A stretch of DNA of 64,000 bases from Clostridium bowmanii (GTDB lineage: Bacteria; Bacillota; Clostridia; Clostridiales; Clostridiaceae), in the NCBI RefSeq assembly GCF_018861315.1, contig NZ_JAHLDL010000006.1, forward strand, positions 115,421 to 179,420, written 5' to 3'. The notes beneath the pieces were generated by a model that was not told the DNA's origin, did not search any database, and worked only from the letters and a program-made list of their open reading frames with translations. The first letter of the stretch is position 1; each line of letters starts with the position of its first letter. This document shows positions 34,647-44,210 of the stretch, one piece after another. Position numbers and translations under genes: made by a program.

Positions 34647-36206
34647 TTAAATTGTAAGAAAGAAAGGTACAAATATCATCATAGTTAACATTGTATCTAA
34701 TAACAGCGCTATTCCAAACCTACTAATAACCATTTCATCTAAATCTTCACTGTAAAGGTTATATCCAAAGAAATAGCATATCGTGCTTATAAAAATGCTT
34801 ATAAGTACTGCAACCCATTTGTGTGCTAAAATTTGCGGAAGTAAATACAAGTTATCGCCATAGGAATTACTTAATACAACTGATATTTTTAATGCAGAAC
34901 TCACAACAGAAATAAGTATGAAAGATATTTTCTTTTTCTTGTCTGAAAAACTATAAGAAAAAAATGTCAAAATGCATATTAGAAGTATTACAGGCATTAA
35001 CCATTTAATGGGATATATTATATAAACTAAGCTGTATATTGCCCCCTGCAGTGTATTTAATGTTGCCTGCTTTGTTTCTATAGGTAGATGGACATTATTA
35101 GCTACCTTAAACCCTTCATTTTGAGATGCTAGGTAAACTCCATATAAATTTGGTTTATTATAACTGCAGTATGCAATTGTATCTCCATTTATTGCAGGAT
35201 AAGTAGTAAGTCCAACTAGTCTAGTTACATAGCTATAGCTAGCTACCTTATTATCTTTTAAAATAAAATCAACTATCGCCTGCTGCTTGTCTTTAGTTCC
35301 AAATATTCTATCCGTTGTGGCAAAAAACCTAGCACCTTCTTTGGAATAGGTTCCAACCACATTATATATATATTTATTATTATTAACATACAATTCACTA
35401 GAATTTTTATTGCTCCCATCTAGTGCAAATTCTAAAATTCTAGCCCCTATGATCTCTCCTTGCACACTATATTCAACTAATAAATATCCGTTTTTACTAT
35501 CGCTAGAGGTTGCAGTGTGTATGAATGACATAGCTGTACTTTTATTAAGTACTCCTGCTAATTTAGGCGCTGATGCCACTCCATTCTTCATAGTTATATA
35601 ACTAAAGCCTTCTTCTCCATTGCAATATGTAAACATAAATCCATTTTCAGTTTTCACACCTGATAATAAGGTTGCCCCTTTTATATCAAAATCCTTCTTA
35701 GAATTTTTAGCCATATCTAATACTTGAATTTTCTCCTTATAGCCAACTACTAGAATATCATCCCCTATTTGACAGGTCTCAGTGATATTTTCTATTCTGG
35801 ATGCATCTATCTTATTTAATCCTTTATCCAATTTTATGATTTTCAAAGAATTAGCACCATTCTCATAGGAATTAAAACTAAGATAAAAAAATCCTTGTGC
35901 CTTTAACAAATTAACTTCTTTAATTAAAGTATCCTTAGTGTCAAAGGTTTTCTCCGCAATTTTTTTACCTAATTCATCTGTTTCTACAAGTCGTAACTTA
36001 CCACCGTCATTAAATGCTACTATATTATTTTTATCATTTTTTAATGATTTAGGAAAGGATGTAACATTGCCACTAGATATAGCAACCTCTTTACTCCATT
36101 TGGAAGATGGCACCTGCGACCTTATATCATATTCCACTTTATACTGAAATCCTATTATGGCTAAAAATAACACTATAAAACTAATTATGAACATTTTTTT
36201 CTTCAT
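34647..36206 (-). CDS. Membrane protein of unknown function with propeller-like ectodomain
   Basis: A 519-residue protein. One N-terminal membrane segment (about 4-21) anchors a large extracytoplasmic domain (about 30-395) of short beta-rich repeats such as NIVAFNDGGKLRLVE and DDILVVGYKEKIQVLD, suggesting a beta-propeller. Four to five membrane helices fill the C-terminus (about 400-519). No enzyme motif is visible. The start is an ATG at the head of the hydrophobic segment, but the interval before it holds a C-run rather than a classical site. The gene follows a histidine kinase and a 24-base palindrome on the same strand. Confidence 0.7.
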   Translation of the reverse strand: MKKKMFIISFIVLFLAIIGFQYKVEYDIRSQVPSSKWSKEVAISSGNVTSFPKSLKNDKNNIVAFNDGGKLRLVETDELGKKIAEKTFDTKDTLIKEVNLLKAQGFFYLSFNSYENGANSLKIIKLDKGLNKIDASRIENITETCQIGDDILVVGYKEKIQVLDMAKNSKKDFDIKGATLLSGVKTENGFMFTYCNGEEGFSYITMKNGVASAPKLAGVLNKSTAMSFIHTATSSDSKNGYLLVEYSVQGEIIGARILEFALDGSNKNSSELYVNNNKYIYNVVGTYSKEGARFFATTDRIFGTKDKQQAIVDFILKDNKVASYSYVTRLVGLTTYPAINGDTIAYCSYNKPNLYGVYLASQNEGFKVANNVHLPIETKQATLNTLQGAIYSLVYIIYPIKWLMPVILLICILTFFSYSFSDKKKKISFILISVVSSALKISVVLSNSYGDNLYLLPQILAHKWVAVLISIFISTICYFFGYNLYSEDLDEMVISRFGIALLLDTMLTMMIFVPFFLTI

Positions 36207-36267
36207 TTTTTTGCCCCCCCATTATCGCTTTTATAAGGATTTATATTTACTAATGCTTAACTATTAT

Positions 36268-36320
36268 AACGACTAATGAAGTGGTTAATTTATTTTAAAT
36301 TAACCACTTCATTAGTCGTT
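36268..36320. repeat. Perfect 24-base palindromic hairpin
   Basis: Bases 36268-36291 are the exact reverse complement of 36297-36320, with a five-base loop ATTTT. There is no T run on either side. It lies between the stop of the histidine kinase and the start of the 34647 gene. Confidence 0.85.
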
Positions 36321-36439
36321 CATCATAAACAGCACTCGCTATAGTCCGTAACATCTTCAATAAGTTTCCAATGATTATATTATACATTAAATACCTTTTT
36401 TATTCTATATGTAAATGCTGTGATATCAATTATCCTCTT

Positions 36440-37795
36440 TTATTTTTTTATTCTTAAAATAGGTATACTAAATGAAAAATCAGTCCCCTTTTGAGTTTCA
36501 CTTTCGACCCATATTTCTCCTCCATGCTCTTCAATAATATGCTTACATATAGCTAGTCCTAGCCCCGTGCCCTTAGGTTTATTGGTAAGCATATCTCCAA
36601 CTTGACTAAATTTTTCGAATATAAACTTTTTATCTTCATCCCTAATACCTACACCCGTATCACTAATACATACTATTATATTCTCTTTCACTACTCTTGC
36701 TGTACATACTATGCACCCTTCCTGAGTAAACTTTATAGCATTAGAAACAAGGTTAATTATCACTTGTATTATTTTATCCTTATCTGCCATAATGTGGGGA
36801 AGTGGTTCTCTTATGCTTAGTATAACTTGAAGTGATTTATTTCTAATAATTGGATTTGTTAATGTTATTACCTGGGTTATAAGTTCTTCTATATCAATTT
36901 CCGTCATATTTAATTTGAATTTTCCCGCTTCCAATCTTGATATATCTAACAAATCATTTATAAGACTAGATAATCTCTCGCCTTCTGATAAAATTATATT
37001 TACATTTCTCCTTATTTTAACTACTGCAATTTGATTTTTTTCAATTGTAAGATCTAGCCCTTTCAATATAGAACCTTCAAATTTTCTCTTAACCATTTCT
37101 GCGAAACCAATAATAGAAGTTAATGGTGTTCTAAGTTCATGAGAAACAGTAGACAAAAAATCTGTTTTCATCTTATCCATATCTTTTAGTTTTTGAAAAA
37201 GCATAGCATTTTCTATAGCTACAGCTACTTCACTAACAAAGGAAAAAGTATTAGTTATTTTTGTTTCATCGTATGCTGACCTTTTACTATTTAGCATAAT
37301 CACTATTCCATATATATTCTTTTTATAGATTATTGGAACTATAAGTATGCTTCTCATGTGATATAATATTAATTGAAAGCAAGTGTTATAATTTGTATAT
37401 TCAGATTTATTTAAATCTTTAATATAACTAGGCTTACCACACTCTATAATTTTCTGTATAATTTCAATACATTTGCTCTCTTGTAAATAACTATTTAAAT
37501 CTATTTTTTCTTCATAACCATGACAAGCCATAAGTTTAAATTCATTATCAGTTTTTAATATACTTATAGCTGCATCATAGGCTGAAATTTCATATAAGTT
37601 TTCCAATAATGAATTAAAAATATCTTTTATATTTGTTGTAGATCTAAATATGTCAATAGTAGTCTTAATTTTTTTATCAAATTCTTTGGATTTTTTAATG
37701 GTTACACTTTTAATTTTCGCATGAATAAATATAATATTTGATATAATTACTATGCATATGAGTAAGAAAGCATTTTTCCAAAAAAATTCTTTCAT
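36440..37795 (-). CDS. GAF-domain sensor histidine kinase
   Basis: A 451-residue kinase. A single N-terminal membrane helix (about 8-26) is followed by a GAF domain (about 50-200) and then HisKA and HATPase domains. The phosphorylated histidine is in TVSHELRTPLTSIIGF; the N box is QVIINLVSNAIKFT, G1 is ISDTGVGI, F is FEKFSQVGD and G2 is GTGLGLAICKHI. It is an orphan, with no response regulator adjacent. The GAF domain with no extracytoplasmic loop points to an intracellular signal, not identified. Confidence 0.93.
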   Translation of the reverse strand: MKEFFWKNAFLLICIVIISNIIFIHAKIKSVTIKKSKEFDKKIKTTIDIFRSTTNIKDIFNSLLENLYEISAYDAAISILKTDNEFKLMACHGYEEKIDLNSYLQESKCIEIIQKIIECGKPSYIKDLNKSEYTNYNTCFQLILYHMRSILIVPIIYKKNIYGIVIMLNSKRSAYDETKITNTFSFVSEVAVAIENAMLFQKLKDMDKMKTDFLSTVSHELRTPLTSIIGFAEMVKRKFEGSILKGLDLTIEKNQIAVVKIRRNVNIILSEGERLSSLINDLLDISRLEAGKFKLNMTEIDIEELITQVITLTNPIIRNKSLQVILSIREPLPHIMADKDKIIQVIINLVSNAIKFTQEGCIVCTARVVKENIIVCISDTGVGIRDEDKKFIFEKFSQVGDMLTNKPKGTGLGLAICKHIIEEHGGEIWVESETQKGTDFSFSIPILRIKK

Positions 37796-37923
37796 AATCT
37801 ACCTCTATTCATTATTAACAATTTTGTATGTTTCTACAATGAAAATACCAATTTTTTCACCTTATGTCAAGCATTATTAAATATTTACTATAACTACTTA
37901 TTATCATATGAAAGAGGTGCCTA

Positions 37924-38496
37924 ATGCGTAAAGCTGGTAAAATAATTAATATTGAAAAAAACAAAGTCTTCATCATAACCGCAAACAAAGAATTTGCAAC
38001 TCTTGAAAAGCACACTGAAGATCCAAAAATAGGTGAATTATATGCAGGTGAAGAATTTAAACGAATAGCTATTTGGAAATATTTATTAGCCTCTGCTTTC
38101 GTGCTAATACTTATATTCTCAATAAGAAAATTATATCTGGATAATAAATATGATTTTTCAGTTATAGTAGACATGAATTGTTCTATAAAAATGGAGGTAT
38201 CCAGTTCAAATAAGATTAAAAAAGTTGAGGGTATTAACTCTAAAGGCTATAAAATAAAAGAACTCCTACCATTAGAAAATGAGTCCTTATCAGAAGCCTT
38301 ACATATGATTTTAGATGAATCTATTAAGCAAAAATATTTAACTAAAGCACATGCGGACGACGGCTTCAAAATTTCTATATTTATTTCTGGAAATAAAGCC
38401 AATGAACCTATTGATTTAAGTGATTTTCAAAAATATGCTGGTACTCATAATTTTAAAGTGTTCATAAATAATAATGGTCAAGCAGCAATGGAATAA
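37924..38496 (+). CDS. RsgI-like anti-sigma factor, orphan and short
   Basis: A 190-residue membrane protein. An N-terminal cytoplasmic domain (about 1-48, GKIINIEKNKVFIITANKEFATLEK) matches the anti-SigI domain of RsgI. One membrane helix (about 49-66) and a 120-residue extracytoplasmic domain follow, beginning DFSVIVDMNCSIKMEVSSSNKI as in RsgI central domains. It lacks the long carbohydrate-binding or sensor tail. No sigI gene lies beside it. The start follows AAAGAGGTG and a terminator follows the stop. Confidence 0.8.
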   Translation: MRKAGKIINIEKNKVFIITANKEFATLEKHTEDPKIGELYAGEEFKRIAIWKYLLASAFVLILIFSIRKLYLDNKYDFSVIVDMNCSIKMEVSSSNKIKKVEGINSKGYKIKELLPLENESLSEALHMILDESIKQKYLTKAHADDGFKISIFISGNKANEPIDLSDFQKYAGTHNFKVFINNNGQAAME

Positions 38497-38516
38497 GGGT
38501 ACCCTTTGTTGGACAG

Positions 38517-38546
38517 AAAAGGGTATCCTCTACAGGATACCCTTTT
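38517..38546 (+). terminator. Terminator between the RsgI-like and glucosaminidase genes
   Basis: AAAAGGGTATCCT pairs with AGGATACCCTTTT around CTAC; it is bidirectional between convergent genes. Confidence 0.88.
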
Positions 38547-38548
38547 TA

Positions 38549-39709
38549 CTATTTATATTCAGGCATTTCAAATGTTAATTTTGCATTTGTATATTTATCA
38601 AGAATTGCTTTAATAGAATAGCTCTGCTTATATGCCCATGCTATGTCTGTGGCATATTGATGACTTGGAGTGGTTGGATTCCATTTCATTTTATATAACG
38701 TATTTTGCTTATAAATAGTATTATTTATATACCCTGTAGAAATCCATTTAATGCCACCTGCTATTGCTGCCTCAGGAGTAAACCACTTCTCATTATAAGC
38801 CTTTTCTGAGCCTAATTTAAGAGGATTAATATCCCATGCTCCAATACCGAACATATTGTATGTAATTTTACTTGGGACTGCTTTGCCAGCAACTATGCAT
38901 ACTGGGTACCCTGTAGCTAATTGTGATTTTCCATGACCGCTTTCTAATATGGCATGAGCAATAATATAGGCTGGGTTCACATCATATTGCTTACACGCAT
39001 CTAAAATTGTTTTCCCTTGTCCTTCTAATATTCCCTGTCCCGTTAGTGTACTATCCAATTCCTCTGCAGTAATTCCTTCAACATAATTTAGTGTTAAAAA
39101 TTGATATACAGCATAATCATGATATTCATAATTCTTAGGATTCAAATAATTGCGAATATCTATATCACTAGGGATTAAAGCCGGATAATTAGATATAGAA
39201 TTAATAGGAGCCTGTTTACTTTGCACTCCTACCATTTCATCTAATGTGATATCATATGACTTATAAACATATTTTTTATTACCTTCATCTTTTAATTGTC
39301 CATTATCTGGTACTGCAATAGTAAAACTCTTAATTATAGGTGCCTTAAGTTGGTTACTATTTAAGGACCTTATAGTATCACTTATTTGTAGTGAATAAGT
39401 TTGCCCAGGTAAATATCCAACAACTGGCGGTTGTACTATTATGGTATTATTAATAGAATCGTAGGATATCTTTACATCCGCTGAAATTCCAACAGGATTA
39501 TAAACCTTAACACCTTTATCGAGGTTGTCCACATTAATATCTTGGTTAAACTTAATCTTCCATACTTTATCAGAATTCACATTTACAGTTTTTTGTTCCC
39601 ACTGGGTAGGGTTTGTAGCCGCTATAACAGTATTTGGAATAAATATAAATAGGCAACACATTATACCTAAGCATAAATTCAACTTGTTTAAAATAATTTT
39701 ATTCTTCAA
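38549..39709 (-). CDS. Secreted endo-beta-N-acetylglucosaminidase
   Basis: A 386-residue cell wall hydrolase. A signal peptide (about 1-30) is followed by an SbsA-type Ig-like domain (about 36-130), a linker with VYKSYDITLDEMV, and a glucosaminidase domain. The latter carries the catalytic glutamate in AYIIAHAILESGHGKS, plus YNMFGIGAWD and GGIKWISTGYI. It cleaves glycan strands of peptidoglycan. The Ig-like domain is related to that of the amidase at 2158. Three tandem 18-base repeats lie upstream of its start. Confidence 0.92.
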   Translation of the reverse strand: MKNKIILNKLNLCLGIMCCLFIFIPNTVIAATNPTQWEQKTVNVNSDKVWKIKFNQDINVDNLDKGVKVYNPVGISADVKISYDSINNTIIVQPPVVGYLPGQTYSLQISDTIRSLNSNQLKAPIIKSFTIAVPDNGQLKDEGNKKYVYKSYDITLDEMVGVQSKQAPINSISNYPALIPSDIDIRNYLNPKNYEYHDYAVYQFLTLNYVEGITAEELDSTLTGQGILEGQGKTILDACKQYDVNPAYIIAHAILESGHGKSQLATGYPVCIVAGKAVPSKITYNMFGIGAWDINPLKLGSEKAYNEKWFTPEAAIAGGIKWISTGYINNTIYKQNTLYKMKWNPTTPSHQYATDIAWAYKQSYSIKAILDKYTNAKLTFEMPEYK

Positions 39710-39743
39710 TTTATCTTCCCCCTATACTTTTTATTTAAAATCT

Positions 39744-39797
39744 ACTAACGTGGCTTAATCCACTAATGTGGCTTAGTGCATTAATGTAGCTTGGTAA
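39744..39797. repeat. Three tandem 18-base repeats upstream of the glucosaminidase
   Basis: Units 39744-39761, 39762-39779 and 39780-39797 share ACTAAYGTGGCTTARTSC, the third slightly diverged. They occupy the promoter side of the minus-strand glucosaminidase gene, 35 bases before its start. The rest of the 315-base interval is AT-rich and featureless. Confidence 0.7.
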
Positions 39798-40024
39798 GCA
39801 CGCTTACTACAAATATGATTAATTAATTTACATTCCCCTTTATATTTGGCTTATTATTTAATATAATTAAATAGAATAATACTTATATTTAGAAGCAGTT
39901 TGTCCAATAACTATAAAATTGTTTATATTTGTATGACTATTTAACCATATATTATAACTATTTTACCATATAATATGAATTATTCAACTTAATTTTACTT
40001 TATAATTCCAAAGGACGGTGTAAA

Positions 40025-40810
40025 ATGAAGACTCTACATAATGAAAAAGAGAAAAATATAACCCAGAACTATGAAAATATTATTTCAAAAACTAGATTAA
40101 ATAAATTCATTAGTGAAACTGGTTATTGTTCAAGACGAATGGCAGATAAACTGATTGATGCAGGCAAGGTCACCGTAAATGGTAAAATACCTGAAATGGG
40201 CACTCAAGTATCTGCAGCAGACTATATTGAAATAAACAGGCAGCCCTTAAAAAACAAAGAAGATTTCGTTTATTTAGCTTTTAATAAACCTGTTGGAATA
40301 ACCTGTACTACAGAGCATAAGATTAATGGCAATATTATAGATTATATAAATTTTCCGAAAAGAATTTTTCCTATTGGTCGCCTTGATAAGGCTTCCCAAG
40401 GTCTTATTTTTCTAACCAGCGACGGAGATATTGTAAATAAAATCTTGCGTTCAGGTAATAATCACGAAAAAGAATATGTTGTTACTGTGGATAAACCTAT
40501 ATCCCCTGCTTTTATAAAAAGTATGGCAAATGGCATACCTATACTTAACACTATTACTAAAAACTGCTTTGTAAAGAAAGAAGGCAAATGTATCTTTAGA
40601 ATAATTTTAACAGAGGGACTTAACCGTCAGATAAGAAGAATGTGTGAGTATTTAGGCTATGATGTTGTAAGACTTGAAAGACTTAGAATTATGAATGTTT
40701 CTATAGATAATTTAGGACTTGGTAAATGGAGACATCTAACTTCAAAGGAACTATTAGGTATTAACGAATTGATCTGTGATTCAATTAAAACTGAAGATGC
40801 TTCAAAATAA
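40025..40810 (+). CDS. rluF: 23S rRNA pseudouridine synthase, RluF-like (RsuA family)
   Basis: A 261-residue enzyme that converts a uridine of 23S rRNA to pseudouridine. An N-terminal S4 RNA-binding domain ([22 protein letters not shown]) is followed by the catalytic domain with [10 protein letters not shown], the aspartate in [14 protein letters not shown], and [22 protein letters not shown]. RluF rather than RluB is suggested by [10 protein letters not shown] and the length, but subfamily is uncertain. The N-terminus has a short extension before the S4 domain. Confidence 0.88.
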   Translation: MKTLHNEKEKNITQNYENIISKTRLNKFISETGYCSRRMADKLIDAGKVTVNGKIPEMGTQVSAADYIEINRQPLKNKEDFVYLAFNKPVGITCTTEHKINGNIIDYINFPKRIFPIGRLDKASQGLIFLTSDGDIVNKILRSGNNHEKEYVVTVDKPISPAFIKSMANGIPILNTITKNCFVKKEGKCIFRIILTEGLNRQIRRMCEYLGYDVVRLERLRIMNVSIDNLGLGKWRHLTSKELLGINELICDSIKTEDASK

Positions 40811-40992
40811 TACTCCTTAAATGTTTCTCTTTTTTACTAGTATTACCAATACTTTTTATAAATTTATTACCTATTTAAAATATATTCCAGTTTTTATTTA
40901 GACTAACAAATTGTACACATTAACATTTACTAATCCACAAATATAATGAAAGTATGTAGCTTTTTTAAAAATTAATATATACTATTGGAGAC

Positions 40993-41180
40993 TTATGCAC
41001 ATTATCCACAATTACCCTGTGCATAACTTGTGGAATTGGTCTTTGTGACTGATTATTAGTATTAATTGCAGATATTTTTAAAAATTCAATGTAAACATAT
41101 GCCTTTTAAATAAATTTATTCAAAATATTATTTTAAAGTTATCCACACTATCCACAGTTTTGTTGATAACATGTTGATAA
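40993..41180. promoter_or_regulatory. DnaA-box cluster 1
   Basis: Perfect TTATNCACA boxes lie at 40993-41001, 41002-41010, 41018-41026 (reverse) and 41139-41147. One-mismatch boxes are CTATCCACA at 41148-41156 and TGTTGATAA at 41161-41169 and 41172-41180. That is seven within 190 bases of AT-rich DNA with no gene. It may be a DnaA-binding cluster that titrates the initiator; replication origin function is not shown. Confidence 0.65.
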
Positions 41181-41208
41181 CTTTTTATCTACTTTTCTGT
41201 GATTTTAC

Positions 41209-41305
41209 CTTTTACTATAAGCCTATGAGTGGCTACACTTATAGGTTTGCACATCACAAATGTGGTTTGTGAGCCTTCTGTATTATCAAAACAGATATTT
41301 CTTCT
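41209..41305 (+). ncRNA. Possible structured RNA upstream of ispF
   Basis: AAGCCTATGAGT pairs with ACTTATAGGTTT through ten pairs including two G-U pairs. CACAAA pairs with TTTGTG, and TCTGT with ACAGA. The G-U pairs work only on the plus strand, which points to a plus-strand transcript. No known RNA family was recognised. Confidence 0.3.
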
Positions 41306-41481
41306 AGTTTTACCACCTTACACTCATAGACCTCATATTGGTACTCACCAGGCATGGATGAAATTATGTCATATTTAAATGATTATAAACTTCTTGATTA
41401 CCTTCTTAGAAAATGCTATATTAAAATCATTAGCTGAAGTACTACAATAGTAACAAATTAAATTGAAAAGAGGTAATTTGC

Positions 41482-41949
41482 TTGAGAATTGGAATGGGAT
41501 ACGATGTTCATAAATTAGTTAAGGGAAGAAGTTTAGTCCTTGGCGGAGTAAACATACCTAATGAAACTGGATTATTGGGGCATTCAGATGCGGATGTTCT
41601 TATTCATGCTATTATGGATGCTCTACTCGGTGCTGCAGCTCTTGGAGACATTGGGAAGCATTTCCCTGATACTGACTCTAAATATAAAGGAGTCTCTAGC
41701 ATTGTCTTACTTAAACATGTAGGCAGTTTAATTAAAGACAGTGAATATATAATTGAAAATATTGATGCTACAATAATTGCACAAAGCCCTAAGATGGCAC
41801 CACATATTCCCTATATGGTGAAAAATATTGCAACTGCATTACAATTGCCTATAGATAAAGTTAATATTAAAGCTACCACCGAAGAAGGTCTTGGTTTTAC
41901 CGGTAGACTAGAAGGAATTTCTTCTAATGCCATATGTCTTTTAAAATAA
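41482..41949 (+). CDS. ispF: 2-C-methyl-D-erythritol 2,4-cyclodiphosphate synthase
   Basis: A 155-residue trimeric enzyme of the MEP isoprenoid pathway. It cyclises CDP-methylerythritol phosphate. The zinc and substrate motifs are [39 protein letters not shown] and [15 protein letters not shown]. The start is TTG, set by GAGGTAA upstream. ispD is not adjacent. Confidence 0.96.
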   Translation: MRIGMGYDVHKLVKGRSLVLGGVNIPNETGLLGHSDADVLIHAIMDALLGAAALGDIGKHFPDTDSKYKGVSSIVLLKHVGSLIKDSEYIIENIDATIIAQSPKMAPHIPYMVKNIATALQLPIDKVNIKATTEEGLGFTGRLEGISSNAICLLK

Positions 41950-41976
41950 ATTTCTATAACAGTGTATAAAGAATAA

Positions 41977-42014
41977 AAACTAAGGACATTTCATATGAAG
42001 AAATGTCCTTAACT
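41977..42014. terminator. Bidirectional terminator
   Basis: AAGGACATTTCATATGAAGAAATGTCCTT forms a stem between convergent ispF and the EAL gene, with A/T runs on both sides. Confidence 0.85.
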
Positions 42015-42016
42015 CA

Positions 42017-43930
42017 TTAAAATCCTCTTTCCCAAATTTCATAGTCTGCATGGTCAATTAGCATGGCAGAAGAAAAATATGTACCCTGACCATATGAAAC
42101 TCCTAGCTCTATTAACTTTTTCTTTTCTTCCAAAGTTCTTATTCCCTCAGCTATAATTTTCATGTCAGTTTTTATAGCCATTTTAACCATATGTTCTACC
42201 ATTAATGCTTTTATTTCGTCTTTATGAACATCTCTAACAATTTGTTGAGAAATTTTTATGAAATGTGGCTTCATCTTTATTAGCTCCACCATATTAGAAT
42301 TTCCTTCTCCATAATTTTCCATTGCTAGTTTAAATTTTAGTTCCTTGGCAAAATTCCTCCAAAATGCACTTCTTGGTATACGTTGAGTGATTTCTAAAAC
42401 TAAATTTGTACCCTGTAGTTTTTTTATAACTTTTTTAATGGTATGCCTTGTTGTATCTGATTGAAGTTTAAAAAATAACCCTCCTTCAACAAACGGCCTC
42501 AATTTATCTATATAATTGCACAATTTATCGCAAGCAAGCAATGTAAGCTTTTCTAAGTCACCAGTAAGCCTAGCTTTTTCAAACATCTCATCTGGGAAAA
42601 ATTCTAATCTTGAATCCCTAACTAATATTTCCAATGAGTTAACCTTGCCAGTGTTTAAGTTTATAATAGGCTCCACCGTAAGCTCTATAGATTTATTTTT
42701 TATTATACCTGAAATATGGTAAGCCTTTTGATCAATCTTATATATTGATTCCTTATCTAAATATTCACTTATTGAGGTTTCATCTAAAAACCATTGAAAA
42801 CTTGCACATGAGGATAGACTAGGATTATATAGATCTATAAGTTCATGCTTTAAAACAGCTCTTAAATTATACATTGTGTATATCATTGCTGCCAGTCTTT
42901 TATTTTCATCCTTTGTTTTACGAATGAAATTTAATCCTGCAGCAACTCCAGCTAAATAAAAAGATGGCTCATATAGTTTATTTCTAGAATCCGAAAGCAA
43001 ATAATCTATTCCATGCCTTAATTCAGGTATTATATCTCTAAGTATACTGGCCCCATCTCCGTCAGGTATATCAACATACTTTACATTTTTAGTTAATTCC
43101 TCACACAAACTAATCCAAAATTTTCTTTGTTTATTATTGTCAAATTTTAAATAATCCATTAGTGAATGTAATTCTAAATATCTGGTATCATAAAAAATAT
43201 TACTATGAATTTGGTAACTTCCAAAATCAATAATAGAGGGTTTTTTCACTGAAACGATTATATTTCCTCCATGAAAATCACCATGTATACAAGAATGTAA
43301 ATACTTTATCTCCTTACCATCCCAAACCTCTGCATCTGTAAAGAATTTGTATGGATTAGGGAAAAATTTATCAACTCCATCGATAACTAACCATTTTTTA
43401 TCTTCATCAATCATTAATGTTTCAAATGCCTTTGTTTGTTTCTCATCCATAAATCTATAACCTAGAGATGTTTTCATTATATCAATAGGAGATTTAATTT
43501 CTGAAGTATGTGGTTTATTCCAAGTATATAAAAATTTAGCTACCTGTTCTGAGGTTTGCTTAACTAACGCCAATTCATTTTCCAATGAATATTTTAGAGT
43601 TTTAATTCCAAGTACATTGTCTCCTCCCAGTTCATATAGCACACCAAATCTTCTTAAATCATTTTGACACTTAATTTCTACTTCATCAATAATCTTAGGT
43701 ATATACCCTTCAACACAATTCTCTCTTGATTGTAAAAATGCTTTATTATGTAATCCGCTTTCATTCATTTCCTGAATCTTTAAGACTCCGAGTTTTCGAG
43801 ACTCACCAAATTCTACAGTATAGACTGCTGCACCAGATTCTCCATCGTTTAATTCATTTATTATTTCTATAGGTTGATTTTCCTTCGAAAAATTTTCTAA
43901 AACCATTATCTTCTCTTGCTGGCTTAGCAT
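42017..43930 (-). CDS. Kinase-like (APH/choline kinase fold) protein fused to a degenerate EAL domain
   Basis: A 637-residue cytoplasmic protein. The N-terminal half (about 15-370) resembles aminoglycoside/choline phosphotransferases: NELNDGESGAAVYTVEF with a following lysine in LGVLKI, the catalytic loop CIHGDFHGGNIIV, and IIDFGSY as the DFG-type metal site. The C-terminal half (about 405-637) is an EAL domain. It keeps the EIL glutamate, EIT, the lysine in FIKIS, AEG and QG, but the DDFGTG metal pair has become ENYGEG, EITE is EITQ, and the VNLS asparagine is changed. It probably senses rather than cleaves c-di-GMP. The phosphoacceptor is unknown. Confidence 0.82.
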   Translation of the reverse strand: MLSQQEKIMVLENFSKENQPIEIINELNDGESGAAVYTVEFGESRKLGVLKIQEMNESGLHNKAFLQSRENCVEGYIPKIIDEVEIKCQNDLRRFGVLYELGGDNVLGIKTLKYSLENELALVKQTSEQVAKFLYTWNKPHTSEIKSPIDIMKTSLGYRFMDEKQTKAFETLMIDEDKKWLVIDGVDKFFPNPYKFFTDAEVWDGKEIKYLHSCIHGDFHGGNIIVSVKKPSIIDFGSYQIHSNIFYDTRYLELHSLMDYLKFDNNKQRKFWISLCEELTKNVKYVDIPDGDGASILRDIIPELRHGIDYLLSDSRNKLYEPSFYLAGVAAGLNFIRKTKDENKRLAAMIYTMYNLRAVLKHELIDLYNPSLSSCASFQWFLDETSISEYLDKESIYKIDQKAYHISGIIKNKSIELTVEPIINLNTGKVNSLEILVRDSRLEFFPDEMFEKARLTGDLEKLTLLACDKLCNYIDKLRPFVEGGLFFKLQSDTTRHTIKKVIKKLQGTNLVLEITQRIPRSAFWRNFAKELKFKLAMENYGEGNSNMVELIKMKPHFIKISQQIVRDVHKDEIKALMVEHMVKMAIKTDMKIIAEGIRTLEEKKKLIELGVSYGQGTYFSSAMLIDHADYEIWERGF

Positions 43931-44210
43931 ATTTTACCCCCTGTATCAATTATTGTTATTATTCTGCTATTTATAATATAGATAAACATACCTATCTCCA
44001 GACTTATTTCATTTTACATGTATTCTCGTAAATTTTAAACTTTTTTTAGATAATGTTCTCTATTTAGCAAGCTAAAATATAGTCATCATTATTTGATTAT
44101 ACTACAAATATATTATATTACTACAAGCATAAAAAATCACACAAGTTTTAATAATTATAAAGCCTGTATGATTCAATAATTTCCTGTTAAAAACTATGTT
44201 TGAATTTTAG

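Larger units (their letters stand above)
40811..41481. other. Long intergenic region before ispF
   Basis: This 670-base non-coding stretch holds the DnaA-box cluster (40993-41180), then several small hairpins (41209-41305). An open stretch of 27 codons begins ATGGATGAAATT near 41355 but has no ribosome binding site and was not called. The remainder is AT-rich without recognisable genes. Confidence 0.6.

Noticed and set aside
40993..41180. The DnaA-box cluster as oriC itself
   Set aside because: No dnaA, dnaN, rpmH or recF gene lies nearby and no clear unwinding element was identified; a regulatory cluster is the safer call.
41355..41440. Small open frame of 27 codons upstream of ispF
   Set aside because: No ribosome binding site and no similarity to known proteins.
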